Positions 7,932 to 14,988 of a stretch of 64,000 nt of DNA are shown here, in pieces. Source of the stretch: Roseateles puraquae (GTDB lineage Bacteria; Pseudomonadota; Gammaproteobacteria; Burkholderiales; Burkholderiaceae_C); the NCBI RefSeq assembly GCF_002205845.1, contig NZ_NISI01000002.1:372001-436000 (forward strand). The letters are read 5' to 3'. The position numbers and the translations under genes were made by a program. The notes beneath the pieces were generated by a model that saw only the letters and a program-made list of their open reading frames with translations, did no database searches and was not told the DNA's origin. Each line of letters opens with the position of its first letter. Position 1 is the stretch's first letter.

Positions 7932-9377
7932 CTAGCAACTCATCGCGGGTCTGCGGAGGTCGTCCGCGCAGGCGCGAAGCTGCCGCCAGAAGGCCGGGTC
8001 CTGTGATGTGGCCATGTTGATGCGCATCAGCGAGCCGGGCTCGCGTGTGACGCTGAACAGCGCTCCCGGCGCGGTCAGCCAGCCGGCGTCCAGCAGAGGC
8101 TGGGCGATGCGCTCGGTGTCTACGCCCACGTCCAGCCAGCCGAACAGCCCGTCCGGCGGCGCACCCCAGGCAAAGCCGTGCCGCGAGGCCAGCGCCGACA
8201 CCCTTTGCCGGGCCTGCGCCAGCCGTTCGCGCAGCCGCTGTGCATGGCGGCGCAGCCGGCCCTGCTCCAGGCACAGGGCCACGGCGCGTTCCATGACGGG
8301 TGAGCTGGTCAGGCCGTCCAGCAGCTTGGTGTCGGTCAGCGCATGGAGTCGTTCGGGCGATGCCGCGAGGTAGCCCACCCGCCACGCCGGCGTCAGCACC
8401 TTGGAGAAGCCGCTGACGTAGATGACCCGCCGCAGCCCGTCCAGCGCCGCCAGCCGGGGCAGGTGCTCGGGCGCCAGGAAGCCGTAGCTGTCGTCTTCGA
8501 CGATGAAGAAGTCGTGCTCATCCGCCAGCCGCAACAGCCGGTGGGCCGTGGCGAGGTTGATGCTGTGGCCGGTGGGGTTGTGCAGCACCGAGACGGTCAG
8601 GTAGGCCCGCGGGGCGTGCTCGGCGGCGAGGCGGGCGAGCACATCCAGGTCCGGCCCCGGCGCGCCCTGGCGGGCCCGTGGTACGGGCAGCAGGCGGATG
8701 CCGGCCTGGGTCAGCCGGGCGAACATGACCGCCCAGCCGGGGTCGTCGATCAGCACGGCGTCGCCCGGCTGCAGCTGGGTGCGGATGATCAGGTCCAGCG
8801 CATGCGTGGCGCCGTGGGTGGTGAGCAGTTGCTCCGCGCGGGTGTGCACGCCCAGGTCACCCAGGCGCTGCACCAGCGCATGGCGCAGCCGCAAGTCGCC
8901 GCTGGGGTCGCCGTAGCTGACCTGCACCGCCTGGGCGTCACCGGTGTTCAGGCGGCGCAAGGCGGACTGCAGCAGCGGTGCGTCCAGCCAGTCGGCGGGC
9001 AGGGTGCCCAGGCCCGGGGAGCGAGCGGCGTCGGCCTCGAACATGCCGCGGATGAGGGCCGTGGCGTCCATCGGTGCCTGGCGGGTGACGGGCGGCGTGG
9101 GCGCTGCGGGGGCGCGTGCGGCAGGCCGGGTCTCGCGCACGAAGAAGCCACGCTGGCTGCGGGCCTCGACCATCCCCGCCGCCTGGAGCTGGTCGTAGGC
9201 CGCGACCACGGTGTGCGGGCTCACGCCGTGCTGGCGGGCGCAGTCGCGCACCGAGGGCAGCCGGGCGCCCGGCGCCAGCAGCCGCTCGCGGATGCGCTGG
9301 GCGTAGCGCTGAGCGAGTTGCTCGGCCAGCGGCAGGCTGGCGCCGCGAAGCAGCGGGGTCGGTGTACCGGTCGACAT
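7932..9377 (-). CDS. MocR/PdxR-type GntR regulator with aminotransferase domain
   Basis: 481 residues: an N-terminal GntR winged helix (about 10-75, LAEQLAQRYAQRIRERLLAP then LPSVRDCARQHGVSPHTVVA) joined to a fold-type I aminotransferase domain with the PLP lysine in YVSGFSKVLTPAWRVGY. MocR proteins sense PLP or amino-compound aldimines and control adjacent transport or metabolic genes. It is divergent from an EamA exporter gene, and the 73-bp gap carries CTGTACTGG repeats likely to be its operator. The start at 9377 was chosen because the winged helix begins shortly afterwards; upstream in-frame codons run through the operator and into the exporter gene. Confidence 0.92.
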   Translation of the reverse strand: MSTGTPTPLLRGASLPLAEQLAQRYAQRIRERLLAPGARLPSVRDCARQHGVSPHTVVAAYDQLQAAGMVEARSQRGFFVRETRPAARAPAAPTPPVTRQAPMDATALIRGMFEADAARSPGLGTLPADWLDAPLLQSALRRLNTGDAQAVQVSYGDPSGDLRLRHALVQRLGDLGVHTRAEQLLTTHGATHALDLIIRTQLQPGDAVLIDDPGWAVMFARLTQAGIRLLPVPRARQGAPGPDLDVLARLAAEHAPRAYLTVSVLHNPTGHSINLATAHRLLRLADEHDFFIVEDDSYGFLAPEHLPRLAALDGLRRVIYVSGFSKVLTPAWRVGYLAASPERLHALTDTKLLDGLTSSPVMERAVALCLEQGRLRRHAQRLRERLAQARQRVSALASRHGFAWGAPPDGLFGWLDVGVDTERIAQPLLDAGWLTAPGALFSVTREPGSLMRINMATSQDPAFWRQLRACADDLRRPAMSC

Positions 9378-9378
9378 G

Positions 9379-9428
9379 GCAGTACAGATTCGGGGTGTGG
9401 TTGGCTGACTGTACTGGGTCTGTACTGG
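9379..9428. promoter_or_regulatory. Probable MocR operator in the divergent promoter region
   Basis: CTGTACTGG occurs as two direct repeats at 9409-9417 and 9420-9428, eleven bases (one helical turn) apart, and an inverted near-copy GCAGTACAG lies at 9379-9387 beside the regulator's start codon. Direct plus inverted repeats in a short divergent gap is the usual operator arrangement for MocR-family regulators. A -10-like CAGACT at 9439-9444 for the exporter gene places the direct repeats over its -35 region. Confidence 0.7.
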
Positions 9429-9450
9429 TCGTGTGCGCCAGACTGCTGCC

Positions 9451-10353
9451 ATGTCCCGCCTTGCCTCCACCCCCACCGCCACCGATGCCACCCGCGGCCT
9501 GCTGCTGGGGCTGGCGGGCGTCGTGATGTTCGCGCTCAGCATCCCGATGACGCGGTTGGCTGGCGGCAGCGCCGAGGCGCCACAGCTGGCCCCGGCCTTC
9601 GTGGCCTTGGGTCGCGCGGCGGTGGCAGGCGGGCTGTCGCTGGCCTACCTCGCGTTGACGCGGGCGCGACGGCCGCAGGGCCGCGAATGGCGGCTGCTGG
9701 CGTTCACGGCCGCTGGCGTCGTGTTCGGCTGGCCGCTGCTGCTGGGGCTGGCGGTGCGGCATGTGGATGCGGTGCATGCCTCGGTCATCTCGGGCGTGCT
9801 GCCGCTGGCCACGGCCGTGATCGCGGCCCTCGTGCTGCGGCAGCGGCCGAGCGCGGGCTTCTGGACCTGCGCGCTGGCGGGGCTGGGCCTGGTCGTCGGC
9901 TTCGCGGCCTGGCGCGGCGCCGGGGCACTGGAGCTGGCCGACGGCCTGTTGCTCGGTGCGGTGCTGTGCGCGTCGGCCGGTTATGTCAGCGGGGCACGGC
10001 TGTCGACCGGGCTGACGGCCGAGCAGGTCATCTGCTGGGTGCTGGTGATCAGCCTGCCCGTCACGCTGCCCCTGGCCGTGCTGACCCGCCCGGCCGCGCC
10101 GGTGGCGGCCTCGGCCTGGCTGGGCTTTGCCTATGTGTCGCTCGTGTCGATGTGGATCGGCTTCTTCGCCTGGTATCGCGGGCTGGCCTTGGGCGGCACC
10201 TTGCGCGTGAGCCAGGTGCAGGTGCTGCAGCCTTTCCTGTCCATGCTGTTCGCGGTGCCGCTGCTGGGAGAACACCTGGATGCCATGACCGTCGTGTTCG
10301 CCCTTGCGGTGCTGGCCGTGGTGTGGTGGGGCAAGCGACAACCGATTCACTGA
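9451..10353 (+). CDS. EamA-family drug/metabolite exporter
   Basis: 300 residues with about ten hydrophobic segments in two homologous halves (first segment RGLLLGLAGVVMFALSIPMT; last VVFALAVLAVVWWGKR), the EamA/DMT exporter plan. Such proteins export amino acids or small metabolites. The divergent MocR regulator suggests an amino-acid or amine-linked substrate, which is inference. The ATG at 9451 has no Shine-Dalgarno and a -10-like hexamer 6 nt upstream, so the transcript may be leaderless; an in-frame GTG at 9433 would lie before that promoter. Confidence 0.9.
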   Translation: MSRLASTPTATDATRGLLLGLAGVVMFALSIPMTRLAGGSAEAPQLAPAFVALGRAAVAGGLSLAYLALTRARRPQGREWRLLAFTAAGVVFGWPLLLGLAVRHVDAVHASVISGVLPLATAVIAALVLRQRPSAGFWTCALAGLGLVVGFAAWRGAGALELADGLLLGAVLCASAGYVSGARLSTGLTAEQVICWVLVISLPVTLPLAVLTRPAAPVAASAWLGFAYVSLVSMWIGFFAWYRGLALGGTLRVSQVQVLQPFLSMLFAVPLLGEHLDAMTVVFALAVLAVVWWGKRQPIH

Positions 10354-10364
10354 AGGAGACCGCC

Positions 10365-10655
10365 ATGCCCGATCGCTTTCTCACCTGCCTGGCGCCCGGT
10401 CAGGCGCTGACCCTGGCCCCGGCCCGGCTGCCACGGCGGCTCGTCGTCACGCGGGGGCGCCTGTGGCTCACCGTGACCGGGCGCACGGGCGACCACTGGC
10501 TGCAGGCCGGCGAAGGCCTGACGCTGGCGCCGGGCGAGGCGGTCGTGGTCGAAGCCTGGCCGCAGGCGGCCTTCCAGCTGTTGCAGCCTGCGCCCCAGCC
10601 GGTGCGTCGGCGCACCGGCTGGGCGCAGGGGAGCGCTGTGGGGCAGCCGGCATGA
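10365..10655 (+). CDS. DUF2917 family protein
   Basis: 96 residues with a good ribosome-binding site (AAGGAG). The sequence is beta-strand rich with LTLAPARLPRRLVVTRGRLW, GDHWLQAGEGLTLAPGE and VVVEAWPQAAFQLL, typical of DUF2917, small cupin-like proteins common in Burkholderiales and often found beside regulators or DMT transporters. The role is unknown. It lies 11 nt after the exporter and overlaps the racemase start (ATGA), so the three genes probably form one transcript. Confidence 0.82.
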   Translation: MPDRFLTCLAPGQALTLAPARLPRRLVVTRGRLWLTVTGRTGDHWLQAGEGLTLAPGEAVVVEAWPQAAFQLLQPAPQPVRRRTGWAQGSAVGQPA

Positions 10656-11347
10656 AGACACTCGGCATCCTGGGCGGCATGAGCTGGGAATCCACCCAGC
10701 ATCTGTATGCCCTGATCAACCGGGACGTGGCTGCGCGCCTGGGCGGTTTGCACAGCGCGCAGCTTGTGCTGCACAGCGTCGACTTCGCACCCATCGCAGC
10801 TCAGCAGGCGGCCGGTGACTGGGCCGGCGCCGCTCGCGTGCTCGGCGAGGCCGCGGCCGGCTTGCGGCGCGCCGGCGCCGAGGCGCTGCTGATCGCCACC
10901 AACACCATGCACCGCGTGGCCGCCGAGGTCGAGCAGGCCGCCGGGTTGCCGGTGCTGCACATTGTCGACAGCACTGCCGATGCCCTGCGCGCTGCCGGCG
11001 TGAAGCGCGCCGGCCTGCTGGCCACACGCTTCACGATGGAGCAGGCGTTCTACCGCGAGCGCCTCTGGCAGCGCCACGGCATCGAGGCCATCACGCCCGA
11101 CGAGGCCGGGCGCGCGGAGGTGCACCGGCTGATCTACGAGGAACTCTGCCGCGGCCGATTCGAGGCGGCGTCGCGCGAATGGCTGCGCGACGCGGTAGGG
11201 CGACTCGCCGATCGCGGCGCGCAGGCGGTCATCCTCGGATGCACAGAACTGGGGCTGTTGCTGCCGGCCGGTGCGGCGGCGGCTGTCCCGCTTTTCGACT
11301 CCACCGAGCTGCAGGCCCGCGCCGCGGTCGACTGGATGCTAGGCTGA
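10652..11347 (+). CDS. YgeA-like amino acid racemase (Asp/Glu/hydantoin racemase superfamily)
   Basis: 231 residues, close to E. coli YgeA in length and motifs: MKTLGILGGMSWEST at the N-terminus, LGGLHSAQLVLHSVDF, TNTMH in place of the usual first catalytic Cys motif CNT, and the second catalytic Cys in GCTELGLLL. The Thr/Cys pair is characteristic of the YgeA branch, which racemises a broad set of amino acids without PLP, and is not a disabling change. The ATG overlaps the DUF2917 stop. Next to an exporter it may serve D-amino acid production and release, which is inference. Confidence 0.88.
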   Translation: MKTLGILGGMSWESTQHLYALINRDVAARLGGLHSAQLVLHSVDFAPIAAQQAAGDWAGAARVLGEAAAGLRRAGAEALLIATNTMHRVAAEVEQAAGLPVLHIVDSTADALRAAGVKRAGLLATRFTMEQAFYRERLWQRHGIEAITPDEAGRAEVHRLIYEELCRGRFEAASREWLRDAVGRLADRGAQAVILGCTELGLLLPAGAAAAVPLFDSTELQARAAVDWMLG

Positions 11348-11373
11348 CTCCTTTGAAATCACGCGTAACTGAC

Positions 11374-12582
11374 ATGACCATCGTCTGGAACCAGGCCCGC
11401 CGCGCGGCGCGCATGAACCCGTCCATCATTCGCGAAATCCTCAAGGTCACCGAGAAGCCCGGCATCCTGTCGATGGCCGGTGGCCTGCCGAGTGCCGACA
11501 CCTTCCCGGTCGACGCGCTGAAAGCCGCTTGCGACCGCGTGCTGAGCCAGGCGCCGCGCGAGGCGCTGCAGTACGCGGCCAGCGAAGGCTTCGCACCGCT
11601 GCGCGAGTGGGTGGCCGCCCGCGTCGCCACCCTGGGCATGCAGGTCAAGCCTGATCAGGTGCTGATCACCAGCGGCTCCCAGCAGGGGCTGGACCTGGTC
11701 GGCAAGATCCTGTGCGATGCGGGTGCGCCCGTGGCGGTCGAGACGCCCACCTACCTGGGCGCCCTGCAGGCTTTCACACCCTTCGAGCCGCTGTTCACCA
11801 GCCTGGCCAGCGACGCCGAAGGGCCACTGCCCGAGGCAATTGCCGCGCTGCCGCACGACGCCCCCGGCACCCGCTTCAGCTATTTGCTGCCCAACTACCA
11901 GAACCCGACCGGCCGCGTGATGGGCGCCAAGCGCCGCGCGGAGGTCGTGGAAGCGTCTCGCCGCGCCGGCGTCCCGATCGTTGAGGACAACCCCTACGGC
12001 GACCTGTGGTTCGACGAGCCTCCGCCGGCGGCCCTGTCCAGCCTGTGGCCGGAGGGCTCGCTCTACCTCGGCTCCTTCTCCAAGGTGCTGACGCCGGGCT
12101 TCCGCCTGGGCTACCTCATCGCGCCGCCGGAGCTTTACCCGAAGCTGCTGCAGGCCAAGCAGGCCGCCGACCTGCACACGCCAGGCTTCAACCAGCGTGT
12201 GGTGCACGAGGTCATCCGCAACGGCTTCCTGGACGACCACATCCCGTCCATCCGCGCCCTGTACAAGGCCAACCGGGATGCGATGGCCGAGGCGCTGCAG
12301 GCTTATCTGCCGCCGGGTTGCGAATGGCAGAGCCCGCAGGGCGGCATGTTCTTCTGGATCCGCCTGCCCGCCGGGCTGGACGCCATGGCCCTGCTGCCCC
12401 AGGCGGTGGAGGCCGGCATCGCCTACGTGCCGGGTGCCGCCTTCTACGCGCACCAACCTGATGCACGCACGCTGCGGCTGTCGTTCGTGACCCTGACGCC
12501 TGATCTCATCAAGGAAGGCGTCGAGAAGCTCGGTCGGCTGTTGCACGAGGCGCTTTCGCTGGCGACAGAGCATGCGCCTTAA
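11374..12582 (+). CDS. PLP-dependent aminotransferase (2-aminoadipate/LysN-like, class I/II)
   Basis: 402 residues of fold-type I aminotransferase: GGLPSADTFP near residue 35, TSGSQQGLDLVGK (cofactor phosphate region), PNYQNPTGR, DNPYGDLW (PLP ring Asp) and the Schiff-base Lys in YLGSFSKVLTPGFRLGY. It lacks the GntR domain of MocR proteins and matches the 2-aminoadipate/multisubstrate aminotransferases. The start at 11374 follows the racemase by 26 nt. Substrate is not certain; aromatic, branched-chain and aminoadipate acceptors are all known in this group. Confidence 0.9.
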   Translation: MTIVWNQARRAARMNPSIIREILKVTEKPGILSMAGGLPSADTFPVDALKAACDRVLSQAPREALQYAASEGFAPLREWVAARVATLGMQVKPDQVLITSGSQQGLDLVGKILCDAGAPVAVETPTYLGALQAFTPFEPLFTSLASDAEGPLPEAIAALPHDAPGTRFSYLLPNYQNPTGRVMGAKRRAEVVEASRRAGVPIVEDNPYGDLWFDEPPPAALSSLWPEGSLYLGSFSKVLTPGFRLGYLIAPPELYPKLLQAKQAADLHTPGFNQRVVHEVIRNGFLDDHIPSIRALYKANRDAMAEALQAYLPPGCEWQSPQGGMFFWIRLPAGLDAMALLPQAVEAGIAYVPGAAFYAHQPDARTLRLSFVTLTPDLIKEGVEKLGRLLHEALSLATEHAP

Positions 12583-12599
12583 TCCCCAACCCTGACGCC

Positions 12600-12628
12600 G
12601 AACTGAAGCCCCGGGTCTTCAGTTTCTC
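12600..12628 (+). terminator. Probable intrinsic terminator after the aminotransferase gene
   Basis: AACTGAAG (12601-12608) and CTTCAGTT (12617-12624) form a perfect 8-bp stem with an 8-base loop, followed by TCTCC. The T-run is short, so termination may be partial. It separates the aminotransferase gene from livK. Confidence 0.55.
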
Positions 12629-12726
12629 CCGGGTTTCCATAGCCCCACGGCGCCTGCTGCTCTGGCATCGTATGCAAAGGCCCCGGTCTTGATGCCGGGT
12701 CGTTCGATAACGGAGACGAGGCAACG

Positions 12727-13956
12727 ATGAAGCAGGTTTGGACAGCCGTGGCTGCAGCGGTTTTTGCAGTGGGCGCCTATGCGGCAGACCCGATCAAGAT
12801 CGGCGTGGCAGGGCCCTTCACGGGCGGCTCTTCGTCGATGGGCGTCAGCATGCGCGACGGCGTGCGCCTGGCGGCCGACGAGATCAACAAGGCCGGCGGC
12901 GTGCTCGGTCGCCAGATCCAGCTCGTCGAGCGTGACGACGAGGCCAAGAACGAGCGTGGCGTGCAGATCGCCCAGGAGCTTATCAACAAGGAGAAGGTGG
13001 TCGCCACCGTCGGCTACATCAACACCGGCGTGGCCCTGGCCTCGCAGCGCTTCTATCAGGAGGCCAAGATCCCGGTGATGAACAACGTGGCCACCGGCTC
13101 CATCATCACCAAGCAGTTCGAGAATCAGCCCGAGAACTACATCTTCCGCAATGCGGCGCACGACTCGATCCAGGCGCCGATGATCGTGGAAGAAGCCATC
13201 ACCAAGCGTGGCTTCAAGAAGGTCGCCATCCTGGCCGACAGCACCAACTACGGCCAGCTCGGCCGCGCCGACCTCGAAGCGGCGCTCAAGCTGAAGAACA
13301 TCACGCCGGTCGCGGTCGAGAAGTTCAACATCAAGGACGTCGACATGACGCCCCAGCTGCTCAAGGCCAAGGAAGCCGGCGCTGAGGCCATCCTGACCTA
13401 CGCCATCGGGCCGGAGCTGGCGCAGATCGCCAACGGCATGACCAAGCTCGGCTGGAAGGTGCCGATGATCGGTTCCTGGACGCTGTCCATGGCCAACTAC
13501 ATCGACAACGCCGGCCCCGGCGGTGAAGGCGCGCGCATGCCGCAGACCTTCATCCAGGAGCCCACGACGCCCAAGCGCCAGAGCTTCATCATCAATTACC
13601 TGAAGACCTTCAACCCGAAGAACTCGCGCATCGACTCGCCGGTCTCTGCCGCTCAGGGCTACGACTCCATCTACCTGCTGGCCGCCGCCATCAAGCAGGC
13701 CAACTCCACCGAAGGCCCCAAGATCAAGGCCGCGCTGGAAGACCTGAAGACCCCGGTCGAAGGCGTGGTGACGACCTACAACAAGCCCTTCTCCAAGACC
13801 GACCACGAGGCCATCACGGCCAACATCCCGGTCATGGGCGAGGTCAAGGGCCAGCGCGTGGTCTATGCCTACCAGGACGACTTCAAGAAGGCCTCCGAGG
13901 TGCGCGTCAAGGACGTGAACGCCAAGGGTGCCCTCGAGCAGAAGAAGCGGCAATAA
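12727..13956 (+). CDS. livK: Branched-chain amino acid ABC transporter, periplasmic binding protein
   Basis: 409 residues with a cleavable signal peptide (MKQVWTAVAAAVFAVGAYA, cut before ADP) and the type I periplasmic binding fold: PIKIGVAGPFTGGSSSMG, IQLVERDDEAKNERGVQIAQ, and the hinge/ligand region AQGYDSIYLLAAAI near residue 315. It is the solute receptor for the LivHMGF transporter encoded downstream. A REP-like palindrome and a strong terminator hairpin separate it from livH, which would let the binding protein be made in excess over the membrane parts. Substrate in this family can be Leu/Ile/Val or amides and urea-like compounds; Leu-type is inferred from the liu cluster in the same window. 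Confidence 0.92.
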   Translation: MKQVWTAVAAAVFAVGAYAADPIKIGVAGPFTGGSSSMGVSMRDGVRLAADEINKAGGVLGRQIQLVERDDEAKNERGVQIAQELINKEKVVATVGYINTGVALASQRFYQEAKIPVMNNVATGSIITKQFENQPENYIFRNAAHDSIQAPMIVEEAITKRGFKKVAILADSTNYGQLGRADLEAALKLKNITPVAVEKFNIKDVDMTPQLLKAKEAGAEAILTYAIGPELAQIANGMTKLGWKVPMIGSWTLSMANYIDNAGPGGEGARMPQTFIQEPTTPKRQSFIINYLKTFNPKNSRIDSPVSAAQGYDSIYLLAAAIKQANSTEGPKIKAALEDLKTPVEGVVTTYNKPFSKTDHEAITANIPVMGEVKGQRVVYAYQDDFKKASEVRVKDVNAKGALEQKKRQ

Positions 13957-13962
13957 AAGAGA

Positions 13963-14036
13963 CCCCCCGTACCGGCTTCGCCGGCCCCCCGAGGGGGCGC
14001 TGCCGGTGGCCCGGCGGAGCCGGATCCACGGCAGCC
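13963..14036. repeat. REP-like GC-rich palindromic element
   Basis: The segment holds nested short inverted repeats: CCGGCTTCGCCGG (13972-13984), CCCCC-GA-GGGGG (about 13986-13997) and further CCGGC/GCCGG arms to about 14032. Elements of this composition are scattered between genes in Burkholderiales. Copy number elsewhere cannot be judged from this window. Confidence 0.5.
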
Positions 14037-14048
14037 GCTGGACGGGTC

Positions 14049-14085
14049 GGGCGGGGTCGCTCTCGCGACTCCGCCCTTGTTTTTT
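14049..14085 (+). terminator. Strong intrinsic terminator/attenuator between livK and livH
   Basis: GGGCGGGGTCGC (14049-14060) pairs with GCGACTCCGCCC (14065-14076) over 12 bp with a single G-U pair and a four-base loop, then TTGTTTTTT. This is the best intrinsic terminator in the window. It ends 13 nt before the livH start, leaving only GACGGGAACGACG as leader, so it should act as an attenuator of the permease and ATPase genes. Confidence 0.85.
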
Positions 14086-14098
14086 GACGGGAACGACG

Positions 14099-14974
14099 AT
14101 GGAAATCCTGACCCAGCTCGTGTTCAGCGGTATTGCGCTGGGCATGATCTACGCTGTCATCGCCTTCGGTTACCAGCTCACGTTTGCCACCAGCGACACC
14201 CTGAACTTCGGTCAGGGCGAGTCGCTGATGCTCGGGGCGCTGGTGGGCCTCACCCTGGTGGGGTGGGGCGTGAACTACTGGCTGATGATCCCGCTCGTGT
14301 GCCTGTTCGGCGCGTTCCAGGGCGCGGTGGTGGAGCGCATCGGCGTTCGGCCTGCCATCAAGATCAAGAGCGAGTTCGGCTGGATCATGTCCACCATCGC
14401 GCTCGGCATCATCTTCAAGAACGTGGCCGAGAACGTCTGGGGGCGTGACGACCTCAAGTTCCCGTCGCCGCTGCCCGAGTCGCCGATGAAGTTCCTCGGC
14501 GCCAATGTGCTGCCGATGGAAATCCTCGTCATCGTCGGCGCAGTCGGCATGATGCTCGCGGTCGAGCTCTTCAACCGCAAGAGCATCTACGGCAAGGCCG
14601 TGGTGGCGACATTCAATGACCGCGACGCGGCCAAGCTGATGGGCATCAACACCGGCCTGGTCATCACGTTCAGCTATGCGCTGTCGTCGCTGACCGCGTC
14701 CTTCGCCGGCGTGCTGATCGCGCCGCTGACGCTCACCGGCGCCACCATGGGCGCGGTGCTGGGCCTGAAGGCCTTTGCGGTCGCCATCATCGGCGGCCTG
14801 ACCAGCGGCATGGGCATCATCATCGGCGGCATCATCCTCGGCGTGGCCGAGACGACGACGGGCTTTTATCTGTCCACCGGCTACAAGGATGTGCCGGGCC
14901 TCGTGCTGCTGCTCATCGTGCTGGCCGTGAAGCCGGCCGGCCTGTTCGGCAAGACCGCCATCAAGAAGGTCTGA
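14099..14974 (+). CDS. livH: Branched-chain amino acid ABC transporter permease LivH
   Basis: 291 residues, about eight membrane segments, with the family start MEILTQLVFSGIALGMIYAV, the N-terminal G-Y-x-L-x-x-x-x-S-D-T-L-N-F-G-Q-G block and the EAA-like loop AFAVAIIGGLTSGMGIIIGG near the C-terminus that docks the ATPases. The start was set at 14099, which begins the first transmembrane helix. It is 14 nt upstream of the fused permease-ATPase gene, with GAGGAAGG serving that next gene. Confidence 0.93.
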   Translation: MEILTQLVFSGIALGMIYAVIAFGYQLTFATSDTLNFGQGESLMLGALVGLTLVGWGVNYWLMIPLVCLFGAFQGAVVERIGVRPAIKIKSEFGWIMSTIALGIIFKNVAENVWGRDDLKFPSPLPESPMKFLGANVLPMEILVIVGAVGMMLAVELFNRKSIYGKAVVATFNDRDAAKLMGINTGLVITFSYALSSLTASFAGVLIAPLTLTGATMGAVLGLKAFAVAIIGGLTSGMGIIIGGIILGVAETTTGFYLSTGYKDVPGLVLLLIVLAVKPAGLFGKTAIKKV

Positions 14975-14988
14975 GGAAGGCCCGACAC

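Noticed and set aside
10652-11347. Inactive racemase because the first catalytic Cys is missing
   Set aside because: The Thr in TNTMH is normal for the YgeA branch, where the Thr/Cys pair is active.
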